DNA of 64,000 nt from Streptomyces sp. NBC_00459 (GTDB lineage: Bacteria > Actinomycetota > Actinomycetes > Streptomycetales > Streptomycetaceae): positions 1,364,001 to 1,428,000 of the forward strand of contig NZ_CP107903.1 of assembly GCF_036013955.1 (NCBI RefSeq). The letters run 5' to 3'. The notes below the pieces were generated by a model that was given only the letters and a program-made list of their open reading frames with translations, was not told where the DNA came from and made no database searches. The translations under genes were made by a program, and so were the position numbers. Shown one piece after another: positions 8,405 through 16,648 of this stretch. Position 1 is the stretch's first letter, and each line of letters opens with the position of its first letter.

Positions 8405-9640
8405 GTGACCTTCGCCTCACCTCCCCCCGATCTCACACCCAACTCCCCGTCCGCACAACGGTTTCCGGTGGTGATCGTGGGCGCGGGACCGGCCGGGCTC
8501 ACCGTCGGGAACATCCTGCGGGCCGCCGGTATCGACTGCGTGGTGCTGGAGACGGAGAGCCGGGAGTTCATCGAGCAGCACCCCCGGGCCGGCTTCATCG
8601 AGGAGTGGGCGGTACGCGCGCTCCAACAGCGGGGCCTGGCCGACACGTTGCTGGAGCGGGCCGGTACCCACACGACGTGCGAGTTCCGGTTCGGCGGTCG
8701 ACGTCATCGCTTCGAGTACGCCGAGCTGTCGGGCCACCGCCACTTCGCCTATCCCCAGCCGCTGTTGGTGACGGACCTGGTGCGCGAGTACGCGGACGTG
8801 CGCGGCGGTGACATCCGCTTCAGCGTGCGGGACGTGCTCGTCCACGACCTCGACACCGACCGGCCGGCGGTGTCCTACGTCTCCGCGGAGTCAGGCCAAC
8901 GGGAGTACGTGCAGGGCGAGTTCATCGCCGGATGCGACGGGGCACGCGGGGTGACCCGTACGGCGATTCCGGCGGCGCACACCCGTGTCGCGCGGCACGA
9001 CTACGGCGTCGGCTGGCTGGCCCTTCTCGCCGAGGCGCCGCCGTCCAACGACTGCGTGATGTTCGGCATCCATCCGCGCGGCTTCGCCGGGCACATGGCC
9101 CGGGGCCCCGAGGTCACCCGCTACTACCTGGAATGCCCGCCCGGAGACGACCCGGAGAACTGGCCGGACGAACGCGTCTGGGCCGAACTGCACGAACGGC
9201 TCGGCGCGTTGGGCGCACCACCGCTCAACGAGGGCCGTCTGATCGAGAAGCGCGTCCTCGACATGCACAACTACGTGGTGGAACCCATGCAGTTCGGGCG
9301 GCTGTTCCTGGCCGGCGACGCGGCCCATCTCACCGCGCCCATCGCCGCCAAGGGAATGAACCTCGCCCTCCACGACGCCTTCCTGCTCGGCGACGGACTC
9401 GTCGACTACCTCACGAAGGGCGACCCCGACGCGCTCAACGACTACTCGAAGGCGTGTCTGCGGCGCGTGTGGCAGTACCAGGAGTTCTCCCTGTGGCTGT
9501 CCGACATCTATCACGGGGCGTCGTCGGGCGACCCGTTCCGCTCCGGCACGACCCTGGCCCGTCTCCGCCGTATCCTCAGCTCCCCCGCGGCCGCAGCGGC
9601 TTTCGCCGACGTGTACATCGGCAAGGACGCCGACCACTGA
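8405..9640 (+). CDS. pobA: FAD-dependent 4-hydroxybenzoate 3-monooxygenase (PobA-type)
   Basis: A 411-aa class A flavoprotein hydroxylase that would turn 4-hydroxybenzoate into protocatechuate using NADPH and oxygen. Motifs are the FAD-binding VVIVGAGPAGLTVGNILRAA at about residues 22-41, the DG fingerprint EFIAGCDGARG near 178, and GRLFLAGDAAHLTAPIAAKG near 298. The latter is the GD motif and active-site region of PobA. The C-terminal W-rich SLWLSDIYHG segment also fits. It stands alone here; no protocatechuate genes are adjacent. Substrate is inferred from similarity. Confidence 0.87.
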   Translation: MTFASPPPDLTPNSPSAQRFPVVIVGAGPAGLTVGNILRAAGIDCVVLETESREFIEQHPRAGFIEEWAVRALQQRGLADTLLERAGTHTTCEFRFGGRRHRFEYAELSGHRHFAYPQPLLVTDLVREYADVRGGDIRFSVRDVLVHDLDTDRPAVSYVSAESGQREYVQGEFIAGCDGARGVTRTAIPAAHTRVARHDYGVGWLALLAEAPPSNDCVMFGIHPRGFAGHMARGPEVTRYYLECPPGDDPENWPDERVWAELHERLGALGAPPLNEGRLIEKRVLDMHNYVVEPMQFGRLFLAGDAAHLTAPIAAKGMNLALHDAFLLGDGLVDYLTKGDPDALNDYSKACLRRVWQYQEFSLWLSDIYHGASSGDPFRSGTTLARLRRILSSPAAAAAFADVYIGKDADH

Positions 9641-9697
9641 CCCCGGAATACGCGACGACCTGTACCTGCCGCGGGCTCACCAGCCCACGGCCTGCGG

Positions 9698-10006
9698 TCA
9701 GTTGATGCCCAGCCCGGCCACCACCACGGCACCGGGAAGCTCGGCGAACACCTTCCCCGGCACCAGCAGCTTGCCGCGCCGCGCCCGCTGCCGACCAGCA
9801 CCCAGGGAAGGTCGATGACGGCCGGGTCGACCAACAGGGGCCAGGTGTCGGGGAGTCCGATCGGCGTGATGCCTCCGTACTCCATGCCGCTCTCCCCGAC
9901 GGCCGTGTCCATCGACGCGAACGACGCCTTGCGGGCGCCGAGTGAGTTCGTCTAGGCAGTCCGGGGCGGGGGTGGCGGTGTCGAAGTCTCCGATGGGGGC
10001 GCGTAT
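9698..10006 (-). pseudogene. YbaK/EbsC-type aminoacyl-tRNA deacylase, decayed
   Basis: Pieces of a YbaK-family protein lie on the minus strand in broken frames. The N-terminal remnant RAPIGDFDTATPAPDCLDEL is followed at once by LGARKASFASMDTAVGESGM and YGGITPIGLPDTWPLLVD, so about 70-80 residues are missing in between. A stop/frame break lies at the joint. A second frameshift falls in the GSGR-RRGKLLVPGKVF stretch near 9780, after which the tail LPGAVVVAGLGIN reads in another frame. The start codon is also lost. At least three lesions argue for real decay rather than one sequencing error. Confidence 0.75.
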
Positions 10007-10050
10007 GACGGCACGCCGACAGCCGTGGGCCGCCGGTCCGGCCGGGCGTC

Positions 10051-10650
10051 TCAGCTCACCGGCGGGACCGACACCGACATCAGCATCTCCAGCGGTTCGG
10101 CGCCGTCATTGCCGTATGTGTGGGGGACGTTGGCCTCGAAGGTGGCACTCGCGCCCGTCGGGACACGGTGTTCGACTCCGTCGACCGTGAGCGTCAGTTC
10201 GCCCGCCGTGACGTGGAGGATCTCGAACGTGCCCGCGGGGTGCGGGTCGGAGGGGCTGCTGTCGCCGGGCATGAGGTGCCAGTCCCACAGCTCCAGCGGT
10301 CCCGGTGCCTCGGTGCCCGCGAGGAGCCGGTTGTAGCTGCCGGCGTCGGTGTGCCACAGCCGTACGGCCTGGTCGGCGGCGATGACGCGGACCTTCGGGC
10401 CCTGTTCGTGGTCGAGCAGGGTGGTGATACTGACGCCGAGCGCGTCACCGATCTTCACGACCGTGCCGAGGCTGGGGTTGGTGCGGGCCTGCTCGATCTG
10501 GATGAGCATCCCGCGGCTGACCCCGGCACGGGCGGCGAGCGCCTCCAGGGTGAAACCGCGCTCGGCGCGCCAGCGCTTCACGCTGCGCGCCAACGACTGG
10601 GTCAGCAGGTCGAGGTCCGACAACGTTCCGTCCAAGTTCTCGTCCGACAC
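10051..10650 (-). CDS. XRE-cupin transcriptional regulator
   Basis: About 199 aa with an N-terminal XRE helix-turn-helix (GFTLEALAARAGVSRGMLIQ, then IEQARTNPSL). The C-terminal cupin has the pattern DPHPAGTFEILHVTAGELTL and PHTYGN. Such regulators bind a small ligand in the cupin and control an adjacent transporter or catabolic gene. The GTG at 10650 is chosen because the conserved part starts soon after; an ATG at 10728 would place the start inside the operator-like inverted repeat. It is divergent from an EamA transporter, its likely target. Confidence 0.85.
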   Translation of the reverse strand: MSDENLDGTLSDLDLLTQSLARSVKRWRAERGFTLEALAARAGVSRGMLIQIEQARTNPSLGTVVKIGDALGVSITTLLDHEQGPKVRVIAADQAVRLWHTDAGSYNRLLAGTEAPGPLELWDWHLMPGDSSPSDPHPAGTFEILHVTAGELTLTVDGVEHRVPTGASATFEANVPHTYGNDGAEPLEMLMSVSVPPVS

Positions 10651-10700
10651 TCTTGTCTTCGGCCTTGTCTTCGGTGCCTCATCCTGCCGCACTCTCCTGA

Positions 10701-10738
10701 GTGCAAGATTTTGAATGACAAAGTTCAATTTCTTGCAC
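10701..10738. promoter_or_regulatory. Operator-like inverted repeat between regulator and transporter
   Basis: Arms GTGCAAGATTTTGAA (10701-10715) and TTCAATTTCTTGCAC (10724-10738) match at 13 of 15 positions with an 8-bp spacer. The AT-rich composition stands out from the surroundings. Position between the divergent XRE-cupin and EamA genes suggests autoregulation and control of the transporter. Confidence 0.65.
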
Positions 10739-10789
10739 TACCGTGTGGTGCACCGAACTGTTCACTCCACTGTACTGCGAGGCGTCCTC

Positions 10790-11647
10790 ATGACCGCATT
10801 CTTCGCCCTGGTCACCAGCCTGCTCTGGGGGCTGGCCGACTTCGGCGGCGGCCTGCTGACCCGGCGTGTGCCCGCGTTGACGGTGGTCGTGGTCTCGCAG
10901 TCGATCGCGGCGGTCGTGCTCGGCACGATCGTGGTCCTGACCGGCGGCTGGAGCGAGGCAGGTCCGAGGCTCTGGTTCGCGGTCGCCGCGGGCGTCGCCG
11001 GACCGGTGGCCCTGCTCTCCTTCTACAAGGCACTCGCCCTCGGCCCGATGGGGGTCGTCTCCCCGCTCGGCTCCCTCGGCGTCGCCGTGCCCATCAGCGT
11101 CGGGCTCTTCCTCGGCGAGCGTCCCGGGCTGCTCCAGTTCGCGGGGATCGCGGTCGCCGTGGTGGGGGTCGTGCTCGCGGGCGGACCGCAGCTCAGGGGC
11201 GCGCCCGTACAACGGCAGGCGATCCTGCTCAGCCTGCTCGCGGCATTCGGCTTCGGCACGGTGTTCGCCCTGATCGCGGAGGCGTCGACCACGCTCACGG
11301 GGCTGTTCCTCGCCCTCTTCGTGCAGCGCGTGACGAACGTGGTTGTCGGCGGCGCCGCGCTGTACGTCTCGGTCAGGCGTGGCGGCGCCGCCCTTCCGGC
11401 GGGCGGCTTCCCCTGGCGCATGCTGCCCGCGCTCGGCTTCGTCGGCCTCGCCGATGTCGCCGCCAACGGCACCTACTCGATCGCCGCCCAGCACGGCCCG
11501 GTCACCGTGGCCGCCGTCCTCGCCTCGCTCTACCCGGTGGTCACCGCCCTGGCGGCACGCGGATTCCTCAGCGAACGCCTGCGCGCGGTCCAGGCGGCCG
11601 GCGCGGGCCTGGCGCTCGTGGGCACGCTCCTGTTGGCGACAGGCTGA
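10790..11647 (+). CDS. EamA/DMT-superfamily transporter
   Basis: A 285-aa integral membrane protein with about ten hydrophobic segments in two repeats, the normal EamA layout. The first segment is ALVTSLLWGLADFGGGLLTR and the last is AGAGLALVGTLLLATG. The conserved Gly/Pro-rich ALALGPMGVVSPLGSLGVAV closes the first repeat. It probably exports or imports a small metabolite or amino acid; the substrate cannot be read from sequence. The ATG at 10790 has GAGG about 9 nt upstream. Likely regulated by the divergent XRE-cupin protein. Confidence 0.85.
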   Translation: MTAFFALVTSLLWGLADFGGGLLTRRVPALTVVVVSQSIAAVVLGTIVVLTGGWSEAGPRLWFAVAAGVAGPVALLSFYKALALGPMGVVSPLGSLGVAVPISVGLFLGERPGLLQFAGIAVAVVGVVLAGGPQLRGAPVQRQAILLSLLAAFGFGTVFALIAEASTTLTGLFLALFVQRVTNVVVGGAALYVSVRRGGAALPAGGFPWRMLPALGFVGLADVAANGTYSIAAQHGPVTVAAVLASLYPVVTALAARGFLSERLRAVQAAGAGLALVGTLLLATG

Positions 11648-11660
11648 ACGGGCAGCCCCG

Positions 11661-11720
11661 AAGGGGCGCCCTTCAGGGGCGCGGGGAACTGCGCGACAAG
11701 CCCCCACCGAACCCGCGGAG
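11661..11720 (+). repeat. Streptomyces intergenic repeat, copy 2
   Basis: It contains CAGGGGCGCGGGGAACTGCG followed by CGACAAGCCCCC, between the convergent ends of the EamA and acyltransferase genes. An adjoining AAGGGGCGCCCTT palindrome at 11661-11673 can form a hairpin. Same family and orientation as copies at 5453 and 20580. Confidence 0.75.
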
Positions 11721-11767
11721 TCCACACCGCACTACCCGCGGAGCGTCAGGCACCGCTCACCGCCGGA

Positions 11768-12553
11768 TCAGGACTCGGCCCGGTCCGCGGCGCGTCCCAG
11801 CTCCGCCAGCCGCGCCACAGCCCCCTCGTCCAGCTCCGCCAACGCCCGCAGCTGGTCCGGGGTGGTCCCCTCCGGTATCGGTGTGGGGGCCGGTGTCCGC
11901 AGCGGTGGCCGCCAGCCCCCGGCCGGCGTCCAGCGGCGTACGACCCTGGCCGGAGCCCCCGCCACCACCGAGTGGTCGGGCACCGTCCCGCGGACCACCG
12001 CACCGGCAGCCACCACCACGTTCCGCCCGATCCGCGCTCCCGGCAGGATCACCGCGCCGGTGCCGATCCAGCAGCCCGGGCCGATCTCCACCGGCTCCAT
12101 GCGCGGCCACTGCTTGCCGATGGGCTCGTGCGGATCGTCGTACGAGTGGTTGGTGGACGTCACGTACACGTAGGGGCCGAAGTAGCAGTCGCTGCCGATG
12201 GTGACCGTCGTGTCGGCGATGACATGGCTGCCGCGGCCGAGGACGACGCCGTCGCCGATGCGCAGGATGGGGTCAGGGCCGAGGTCGAGGTCCGGCATCA
12301 GGCCCGCCGTCAGGGTCACCTGCTCGCCGACGATGCAGTGGGAGCCGAGTTCGATCCAGGGTTCACCGAAGACGGTGCCCAGCGGGAAGGCGAGCCTGGT
12401 ACCTGTTCCCATCGCCCGGAAGGCCAGCCGCCCGGGGTTCTCGGCGGTGACGGAGCCCGTGCGCTGCACCCAGGCCCAGCCCGCGTGCACCGCGCGCTGC
12501 GCCAGCCGACGCCGCCATGACGAGAACGTGTTCTTGGGCTTGGGCACCCGCAC
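11768..12553 (-). CDS. Left-handed beta-helix (hexapeptide repeat) acyltransferase
   Basis: About 261 aa, O-acetyltransferase/LbH family. Hexapeptide turns are seen across residues 60-200, for example IGDGVVLGRGSHVIADTTVT, IGPGCWIGTGAVILPGARIG and NVVVAAGAVVRGTV. The likely active-site His is in TSTNHSYDDP. The C-terminal 60 residues are a Pro-rich then helical tail. The acceptor is unknown. Start is uncertain: GTG 12553 or 12547 just before the conserved PKPKNTFSSWRRR, or ATG 12583. Divergent from the carbonic anhydrase gene. Confidence 0.8.
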   Translation of the reverse strand: MRVPKPKNTFSSWRRRLAQRAVHAGWAWVQRTGSVTAENPGRLAFRAMGTGTRLAFPLGTVFGEPWIELGSHCIVGEQVTLTAGLMPDLDLGPDPILRIGDGVVLGRGSHVIADTTVTIGSDCYFGPYVYVTSTNHSYDDPHEPIGKQWPRMEPVEIGPGCWIGTGAVILPGARIGRNVVVAAGAVVRGTVPDHSVVAGAPARVVRRWTPAGGWRPPLRTPAPTPIPEGTTPDQLRALAELDEGAVARLAELGRAADRAES

Positions 12554-12655
12554 ACCGTACTCACGGCCGAGCGGGCCCAGCATGCCGCACACCTGTGATC
12601 TTCGCCCCACGGCGGGTGGCGTACGGTCTGACGTACTTGAGGACCAGGAGGCGAA

Positions 12656-13183
12656 ATGACGCACAAGGCGTTGGTCACCGGCATCGGCGGCAGGGAACCG
12701 AAGCTGGACGGGGACGTGTTCGTGGCGCCCACGTCCTCGGTGATCGGGGACGTGACCCTTCAGGCGGGTGCGAGCGTCTGGTACGGGGCGGTGCTGCGCG
12801 GCGACGTCGAGCGGATCTCCGTCGGCGCCCGGAGCAACATCCAGGACAACTGCACGCTGCACGCCGATCCGGGCTTCCCCGTGACCATCGGCGAGCGCGT
12901 CTCCGTCGGCCACAACGCGGTGGTGCACGGCGCGACGGTCGAGGACGACTGCCTGATCGGCATGGGCGCGACGGTACTGAACGGCGCGGTGATCGGCGCG
13001 GGATCCCTGGTGGCGGCACAGGCACTGGTACCGCAGGGCATGCAGGTCCCGCCGGGTTCACTGGTGGCGGGGGTGCCGGCGAAGGTACGCCGGGAGCTGA
13101 CCGAGGAAGAGCGCCAGGGTGTGACTCTCAACGGCACGCACTACGCGGAACTGGCACAGGCCCACCGTCAGATCCACGAGTAG
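12656..13183 (+). CDS. Gamma-class carbonic anhydrase-like protein
   Basis: A 175-aa trimeric LbH protein. Family motifs are VIGDVTLQAGASVWYGAVLR, GDVERISVGARSNIQDNCTL and VSVGHNAVVHGATVEDDCLI, supplying the zinc-binding histidines (HADPG, GHN, HGA). Members hydrate CO2 or act as related acyltransferases; activity here is not proven. The ATG at 12656 follows a strong AGGAGG at 12646-12651. The stop is followed by a short gap to the convergent DedA gene. Confidence 0.9.
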   Translation: MTHKALVTGIGGREPKLDGDVFVAPTSSVIGDVTLQAGASVWYGAVLRGDVERISVGARSNIQDNCTLHADPGFPVTIGERVSVGHNAVVHGATVEDDCLIGMGATVLNGAVIGAGSLVAAQALVPQGMQVPPGSLVAGVPAKVRRELTEEERQGVTLNGTHYAELAQAHRQIHE

Positions 13184-13235
13184 GGCACCTGCCCAGGGGT
13201 GCGGGCCGTGTCGATCTGCGGACCCGCGCCCTACG

Positions 13236-13883
13236 TCACTCCGCAGCCCCCACGGTCTCCACTTCCGCTTCCGCTTCCCGCGAAACGGACTTCGCCTTGC
13301 GCTTGAGCACCAGCATCGAGGTCAGACCGATGAGCACGGCCAGGACCAGCCCGAGCCACGAGAACCGCTTCAACCACGACTCGGCGACGACCCCGACGTA
13401 GTAGATGACGGCGGTCGTCCCGCCCGCCCAGACGATCCCACCGAACACGTTGGCGATCAGGAACTTCCAGTAGGGCATGTGCAGCACACCCGCCAACGGC
13501 CCCGCGAAGATCCGCAGCAGTGCGACGAAGCGGCCGAAGAAGACCGCCCACATGCCCCACTTCTCGAAGGACCGCTCGGCGGTGGCGATGTGTCCCTCCC
13601 CGAAGTGCCTGGGGAACTTGGCCCCGAGCCAGGCCAGCAGCGGCCGACCGCCCTTGCGGCCGATGGCGTAGCCGATCGAGTCACCGATGATCGCGCCGGC
13701 GCTCGCGCACGCGCCGAGGACGAACGGGTCGATCTCCCCGTGCTGGGAGGCGAGCAGCGCGGCGGAGACCAGAATGATCTCGCCCGGCAGCGGAATGCCC
13801 AGGCTCTCCAGCCCGATGACCAGTCCCACCAGCGCGTAGATGCTGACCGCGGGGATCGTCTCCAGCCATTCCTGCACGTGCAA
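13236..13883 (-). CDS. DedA-family membrane protein
   Basis: 215 aa. DedA/VTT proteins are implicated in lipid-carrier (undecaprenyl phosphate or phospholipid) flipping and envelope homeostasis. Visible motifs are the re-entrant-loop ESLGIPLPGEIILVSAALLA near residue 26, GAIIGDSIGYAIGRKGGRPL near 65 and FFGRFVALLRIFAGPLAGVL near 115. These include the conserved acidic and arginine residues. Four to five hydrophobic segments precede a charged C-terminal tail. A TTG at 13883 is the best start (AAGGAAA about 6 nt upstream); GTG 13877 is the alternative. Confidence 0.9.
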   Translation of the reverse strand: MHVQEWLETIPAVSIYALVGLVIGLESLGIPLPGEIILVSAALLASQHGEIDPFVLGACASAGAIIGDSIGYAIGRKGGRPLLAWLGAKFPRHFGEGHIATAERSFEKWGMWAVFFGRFVALLRIFAGPLAGVLHMPYWKFLIANVFGGIVWAGGTTAVIYYVGVVAESWLKRFSWLGLVLAVLIGLTSMLVLKRKAKSVSREAEAEVETVGAAE

Positions 13884-13932
13884 CGCCGGTTTCCTTCCGA
13901 TCTCGCCGTACGCCCGGCACGTCTGCGTCCCC

Positions 13933-13960
13933 GGCGTGCGCCCGGCCCCGGGCGCACGCC
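13933..13960 (-). terminator. Hairpin downstream of the lectin-domain gene
   Basis: Perfect 13-bp arms GGCGTGCGCCCGG and CCGGGCGCACGCC with a 2-nt centre. It lies between the 3' end of the gene at 14125 and the DedA start. No U-tract is seen, as is common in Streptomyces terminators. Confidence 0.5.
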
Positions 13961-14124
13961 GAAAGCCTACCGGGTCAGGGTGACACCGAGGACTCCTGCG
14001 CAGCCCACGGATCGCACTGGTGTTCCTGTGCGGTGGTCACGCCGAGGGCGTTCCCGCCTGTCCCGGCAGACGGTCCGGTACTGGGGCTCCTTCCTGCACG
14101 GTGGCCGACAATGACTCGTGTCAG

Positions 14125-16086
14125 TCATCTGGGCATCAGCACACTGACAACCCCCTTGATCGAGCCGACCGCCTGGACCACCGAGCCGGCGACCGGCTCC
14201 ATCGCACCCTGCGGCTGCGGCGGCAGGGCCGCCGCCGGAACGGGCGCGGACTGCTCGTTGCTGTCGTCCGTGACGTACCGGGTCTGGAACTGCTGGTCCG
14301 AGGAAGCCTCGGGTGAGGGTGAGGGCGCGGGCGACCCGCCGGATCCCGGAGTCCCGTCTCCCGCATCGAGCTCGGGCCCCTGCTGCTTGCCTTCCGGACC
14401 GCCCTTCCCCTTTTCCTTCTGCCGCGGTCCGGACTCGCCGTTCTTCGCGTCCTTGTCGCCGTCCTGCCGGACGCCCTTCTCGGCGGAATCGTCGGGCGCG
14501 GACGACTTGGAGGCGAAGGCCCAGATCTCCTCCGCCGTCCCGGACCTCGTTTTGACCACCACGTCCGCGCCGGCGCGGAACGAGACGGGCGCGACGGCCA
14601 GTTCCTCGCGCCAGCGGGGCAGCAGTTCGCCCTGGAAGGTGATGTCGTAGCGAACGTCGTCGGCGTGGGACCCGACGCAGCCGGAGAGAACCACGTTTCC
14701 GTCACCGGCGTGGGAGTCGAGGCACAGGCTGGGGTCGGCGAGGCTGCGCAGGAGTCCGTCGTACTCGTACGACCACTGCTGGGTCTCGGCGGCCGAGCAC
14801 ACGGCCAGCCGCGTCCCGGAGCCGGCCACTACCCGGTCACCCTGGATGTCCAGGCACAGGTTCGTGGCGACGTGGCGCAGCCTGCCGCGTTCCGACTCAC
14901 CGGGATAGGCGGCAGGGGTGGCCGGCGGCGAGCCGTCGGCCTGCGGCCGGGAGGCCGACCCGTGGTCGTCGGGGCTCGGGGAGTCGGTGTCCGGGGCTGC
15001 CGAGTAGCCGCTCGCCATGCCCCAGGTGGCCGTCGGCATGGTGCTCTCGCCCGTCCAGTTGCGGGCGCCGAGCACGCTCGCGAGCAGCGCGAAGGACATG
15101 GCGCCGACTCCGACAGCCACGGCACGCCTCCGCCTTCCCGGGAGGACGAACCGCTCGTCGGGCAGCGGGAGATGGGCCATGAGCCGATGGCGGCCACCGG
15201 CGCGTCCGCCGCCCCGGCCGGCCGGGCCGCGGGGAGAGGCACCCTGGCCGCCGCGCCCCGGGCGGGAGTCGAGATAGCGCCGGGCTCCCCAGCCGAGCAC
15301 CGCCTCGGCGAGGAGAGTGCCGAGTTCGCCCTCGAAATAACCGAGTTGCTCGGCGGCGTGCCGGCAGTGCGGGCACGTCAGCAGATGCTGCTCGACATCG
15401 GGCAGCAGGGCACCGCCGCGTCGGATCGAGACATCGAGGAGGCGGTTGTAGAAGCGGCATTCATTGGTCGGCGCGAGTTCGCGATGGGCACGTACACAGG
15501 TGGAGCGGAATTGCTCGCGGGCCTGCTCAAGTGCCGCCGAAGCGCTTGTGGAGTCCACCCCCAACAGACCGGCCGTTGTGGAAATGGGCTCGGCCTCGAC
15601 CTCGGTGTGCCAGAGCAGACACTGAGCCGCTCTCGGCAGGGCACGGAATGACCGCTCGGCCAGTACCCGCTTTTCGGATGTCCGTGCCCTCGCCGCGCGT
15701 AGACCACGCGCGCCGGTGGGTTTGCGGAGTTCCGGGAGCACCACCGAAATACCGTCTTCGGCGGACCACTCCCGGACCGTCTCCCGTACCGCCACGAGGA
15801 GTTGGGGCCGCAGGGCCTGATTCGACTCGCTGCGCTCCAGCCGCCCGAACACCCGGTGAAAGGCCGACGTGGCCGCCATGCCGGCGAGGTCTCCCTCGGC
15901 CGCCAGACAGATGGCCGCATAGTCGTAGGTGGACTGCCAGTGCCGTGCCAGTAGCATCGCGACGGCGTACGCGCTCTCGCCCTCCACTCGCCCGCGCAGT
16001 TGGGCGGCGAGGTTCATGTCGGATTCAGCCGGGCTCGCCCCAGGACGAGGGGGGTAGGGCGGACGCGGGGGGTGAGGGGATTGCAC
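14125..16086 (-). CDS. Membrane protein with sigma-like helical N-terminus and ricin-type lectin region
   Basis: About 653 aa. Residues 1-190 resemble a degenerate ECF sigma-factor layout (LLARHWQSTYDYAAICLAAE, then FRALPRAAQCLLWHTEVEAE and GLLGVDSTSASAALEQAREQ). Next comes an anti-sigma-like zinc-finger motif (HLLTCPHCRHAAEQL), a single membrane segment (VAVGVGAMSFALLASVLGA) and a Ser/Pro linker. The outer part is a beta-trefoil lectin-like region (VATNLCLDIQGDRVVAGSGT, then SLADPSLCLDSH). A long Pro/Ser/Lys-rich tail follows. I picked the GTG at 16086 with GGAAGGAA upstream; ATG 16134 and ATG 16017 are alternatives. It suggests a one-piece surface-sensing regulator, but function is unknown. 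Confidence 0.7.
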   Translation of the reverse strand: MQSPHPPRPPYPPRPGASPAESDMNLAAQLRGRVEGESAYAVAMLLARHWQSTYDYAAICLAAEGDLAGMAATSAFHRVFGRLERSESNQALRPQLLVAVRETVREWSAEDGISVVLPELRKPTGARGLRAARARTSEKRVLAERSFRALPRAAQCLLWHTEVEAEPISTTAGLLGVDSTSASAALEQAREQFRSTCVRAHRELAPTNECRFYNRLLDVSIRRGGALLPDVEQHLLTCPHCRHAAEQLGYFEGELGTLLAEAVLGWGARRYLDSRPGRGGQGASPRGPAGRGGGRAGGRHRLMAHLPLPDERFVLPGRRRRAVAVGVGAMSFALLASVLGARNWTGESTMPTATWGMASGYSAAPDTDSPSPDDHGSASRPQADGSPPATPAAYPGESERGRLRHVATNLCLDIQGDRVVAGSGTRLAVCSAAETQQWSYEYDGLLRSLADPSLCLDSHAGDGNVVLSGCVGSHADDVRYDITFQGELLPRWREELAVAPVSFRAGADVVVKTRSGTAEEIWAFASKSSAPDDSAEKGVRQDGDKDAKNGESGPRQKEKGKGGPEGKQQGPELDAGDGTPGSGGSPAPSPSPEASSDQQFQTRYVTDDSNEQSAPVPAAALPPQPQGAMEPVAGSVVQAVGSIKGVVSVLMPR

Positions 16087-16134
16087 AGACCCAATTCCTT
16101 CCAAGCCGCAGGACGGCACAAGCGAATTGCACAT

Positions 16135-16572
16135 CCACGGGAAAGAGATGCGTGATTGGTGCGTACCTACGACTCGTCAGCTGTGGGACTTCGGGTCGAC
16201 CGGCACACAATCCCGAGCGGGAAAAGGGGGTCTGACCTCCGCCCCCGCGCGAGTTGGCTCACACTCGCACACACGTCTCACCATAAACAAGCAGTCCGAG
16301 TGACCAAAGTTCAAAACGAAGAGAATTCAGATGTGTTACCGGCGGTATCCGCACCGGCATTCGAAATTGCACCCCGGTCGCCCGCCGAGTTGTGTGCATG
16401 AGCACCCGGATGGCACACACAATCTTCAACTTCCGGCCTCCTGGGGACGGTATGGGACGCAGCGCGTCGAGAGCGTCGCCGCGCAGCCGGGGCATCCAGG
16501 CCCAACCGCTCTACACCCTGAGGGAGTTGACCCCCGACACCGGCCGCCACAGCCGGATGGCGGCCCGAAGGA
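16135..16572. other. Intergenic region upstream of the lectin-domain gene
   Basis: About 440 bp with no convincing gene. It is less GC-rich than its surroundings, especially 16280-16340, and holds an imperfect inverted repeat TTGTGTGC/GCACACACAA at about 16390-16422. It presumably carries the promoter of the minus-strand gene ending at 14125. Confidence 0.4.
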
Positions 16573-16610
16573 CCACGACCCGGCAGGTCCGTGGACCTGC
16601 CGGGTCGTGG
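16573..16610 (-). terminator. Perfect 18-bp hairpin after the thioesterase gene
   Basis: CCACGACCCGGCAGGTCC and its exact reverse complement are separated by only GT, so the loop must open a few pairs. It lies 39 nt beyond the stop of the minus-strand thioesterase gene, in terminator position. Confidence 0.75.
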
Positions 16611-16648
16611 TGGGCCCCGAGAGCCGGTGAAGCACCGAGGGGAGGCCG

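Noticed and set aside
10120-12204. 694-codon plus-strand ORF
   Set aside because: It covers several real genes in the wrong frame and is almost entirely Arg/Pro/Gly; an artefact of GC bias.
13479-14114. 211-codon plus-strand ORF across the DedA gene
   Set aside because: Antisense to DedA, low-complexity composition, no SD or motif.
16573-16610. Mobile-element end or CRISPR-like repeat
   Set aside because: A single perfect hairpin right after a stop codon is better explained as a terminator.
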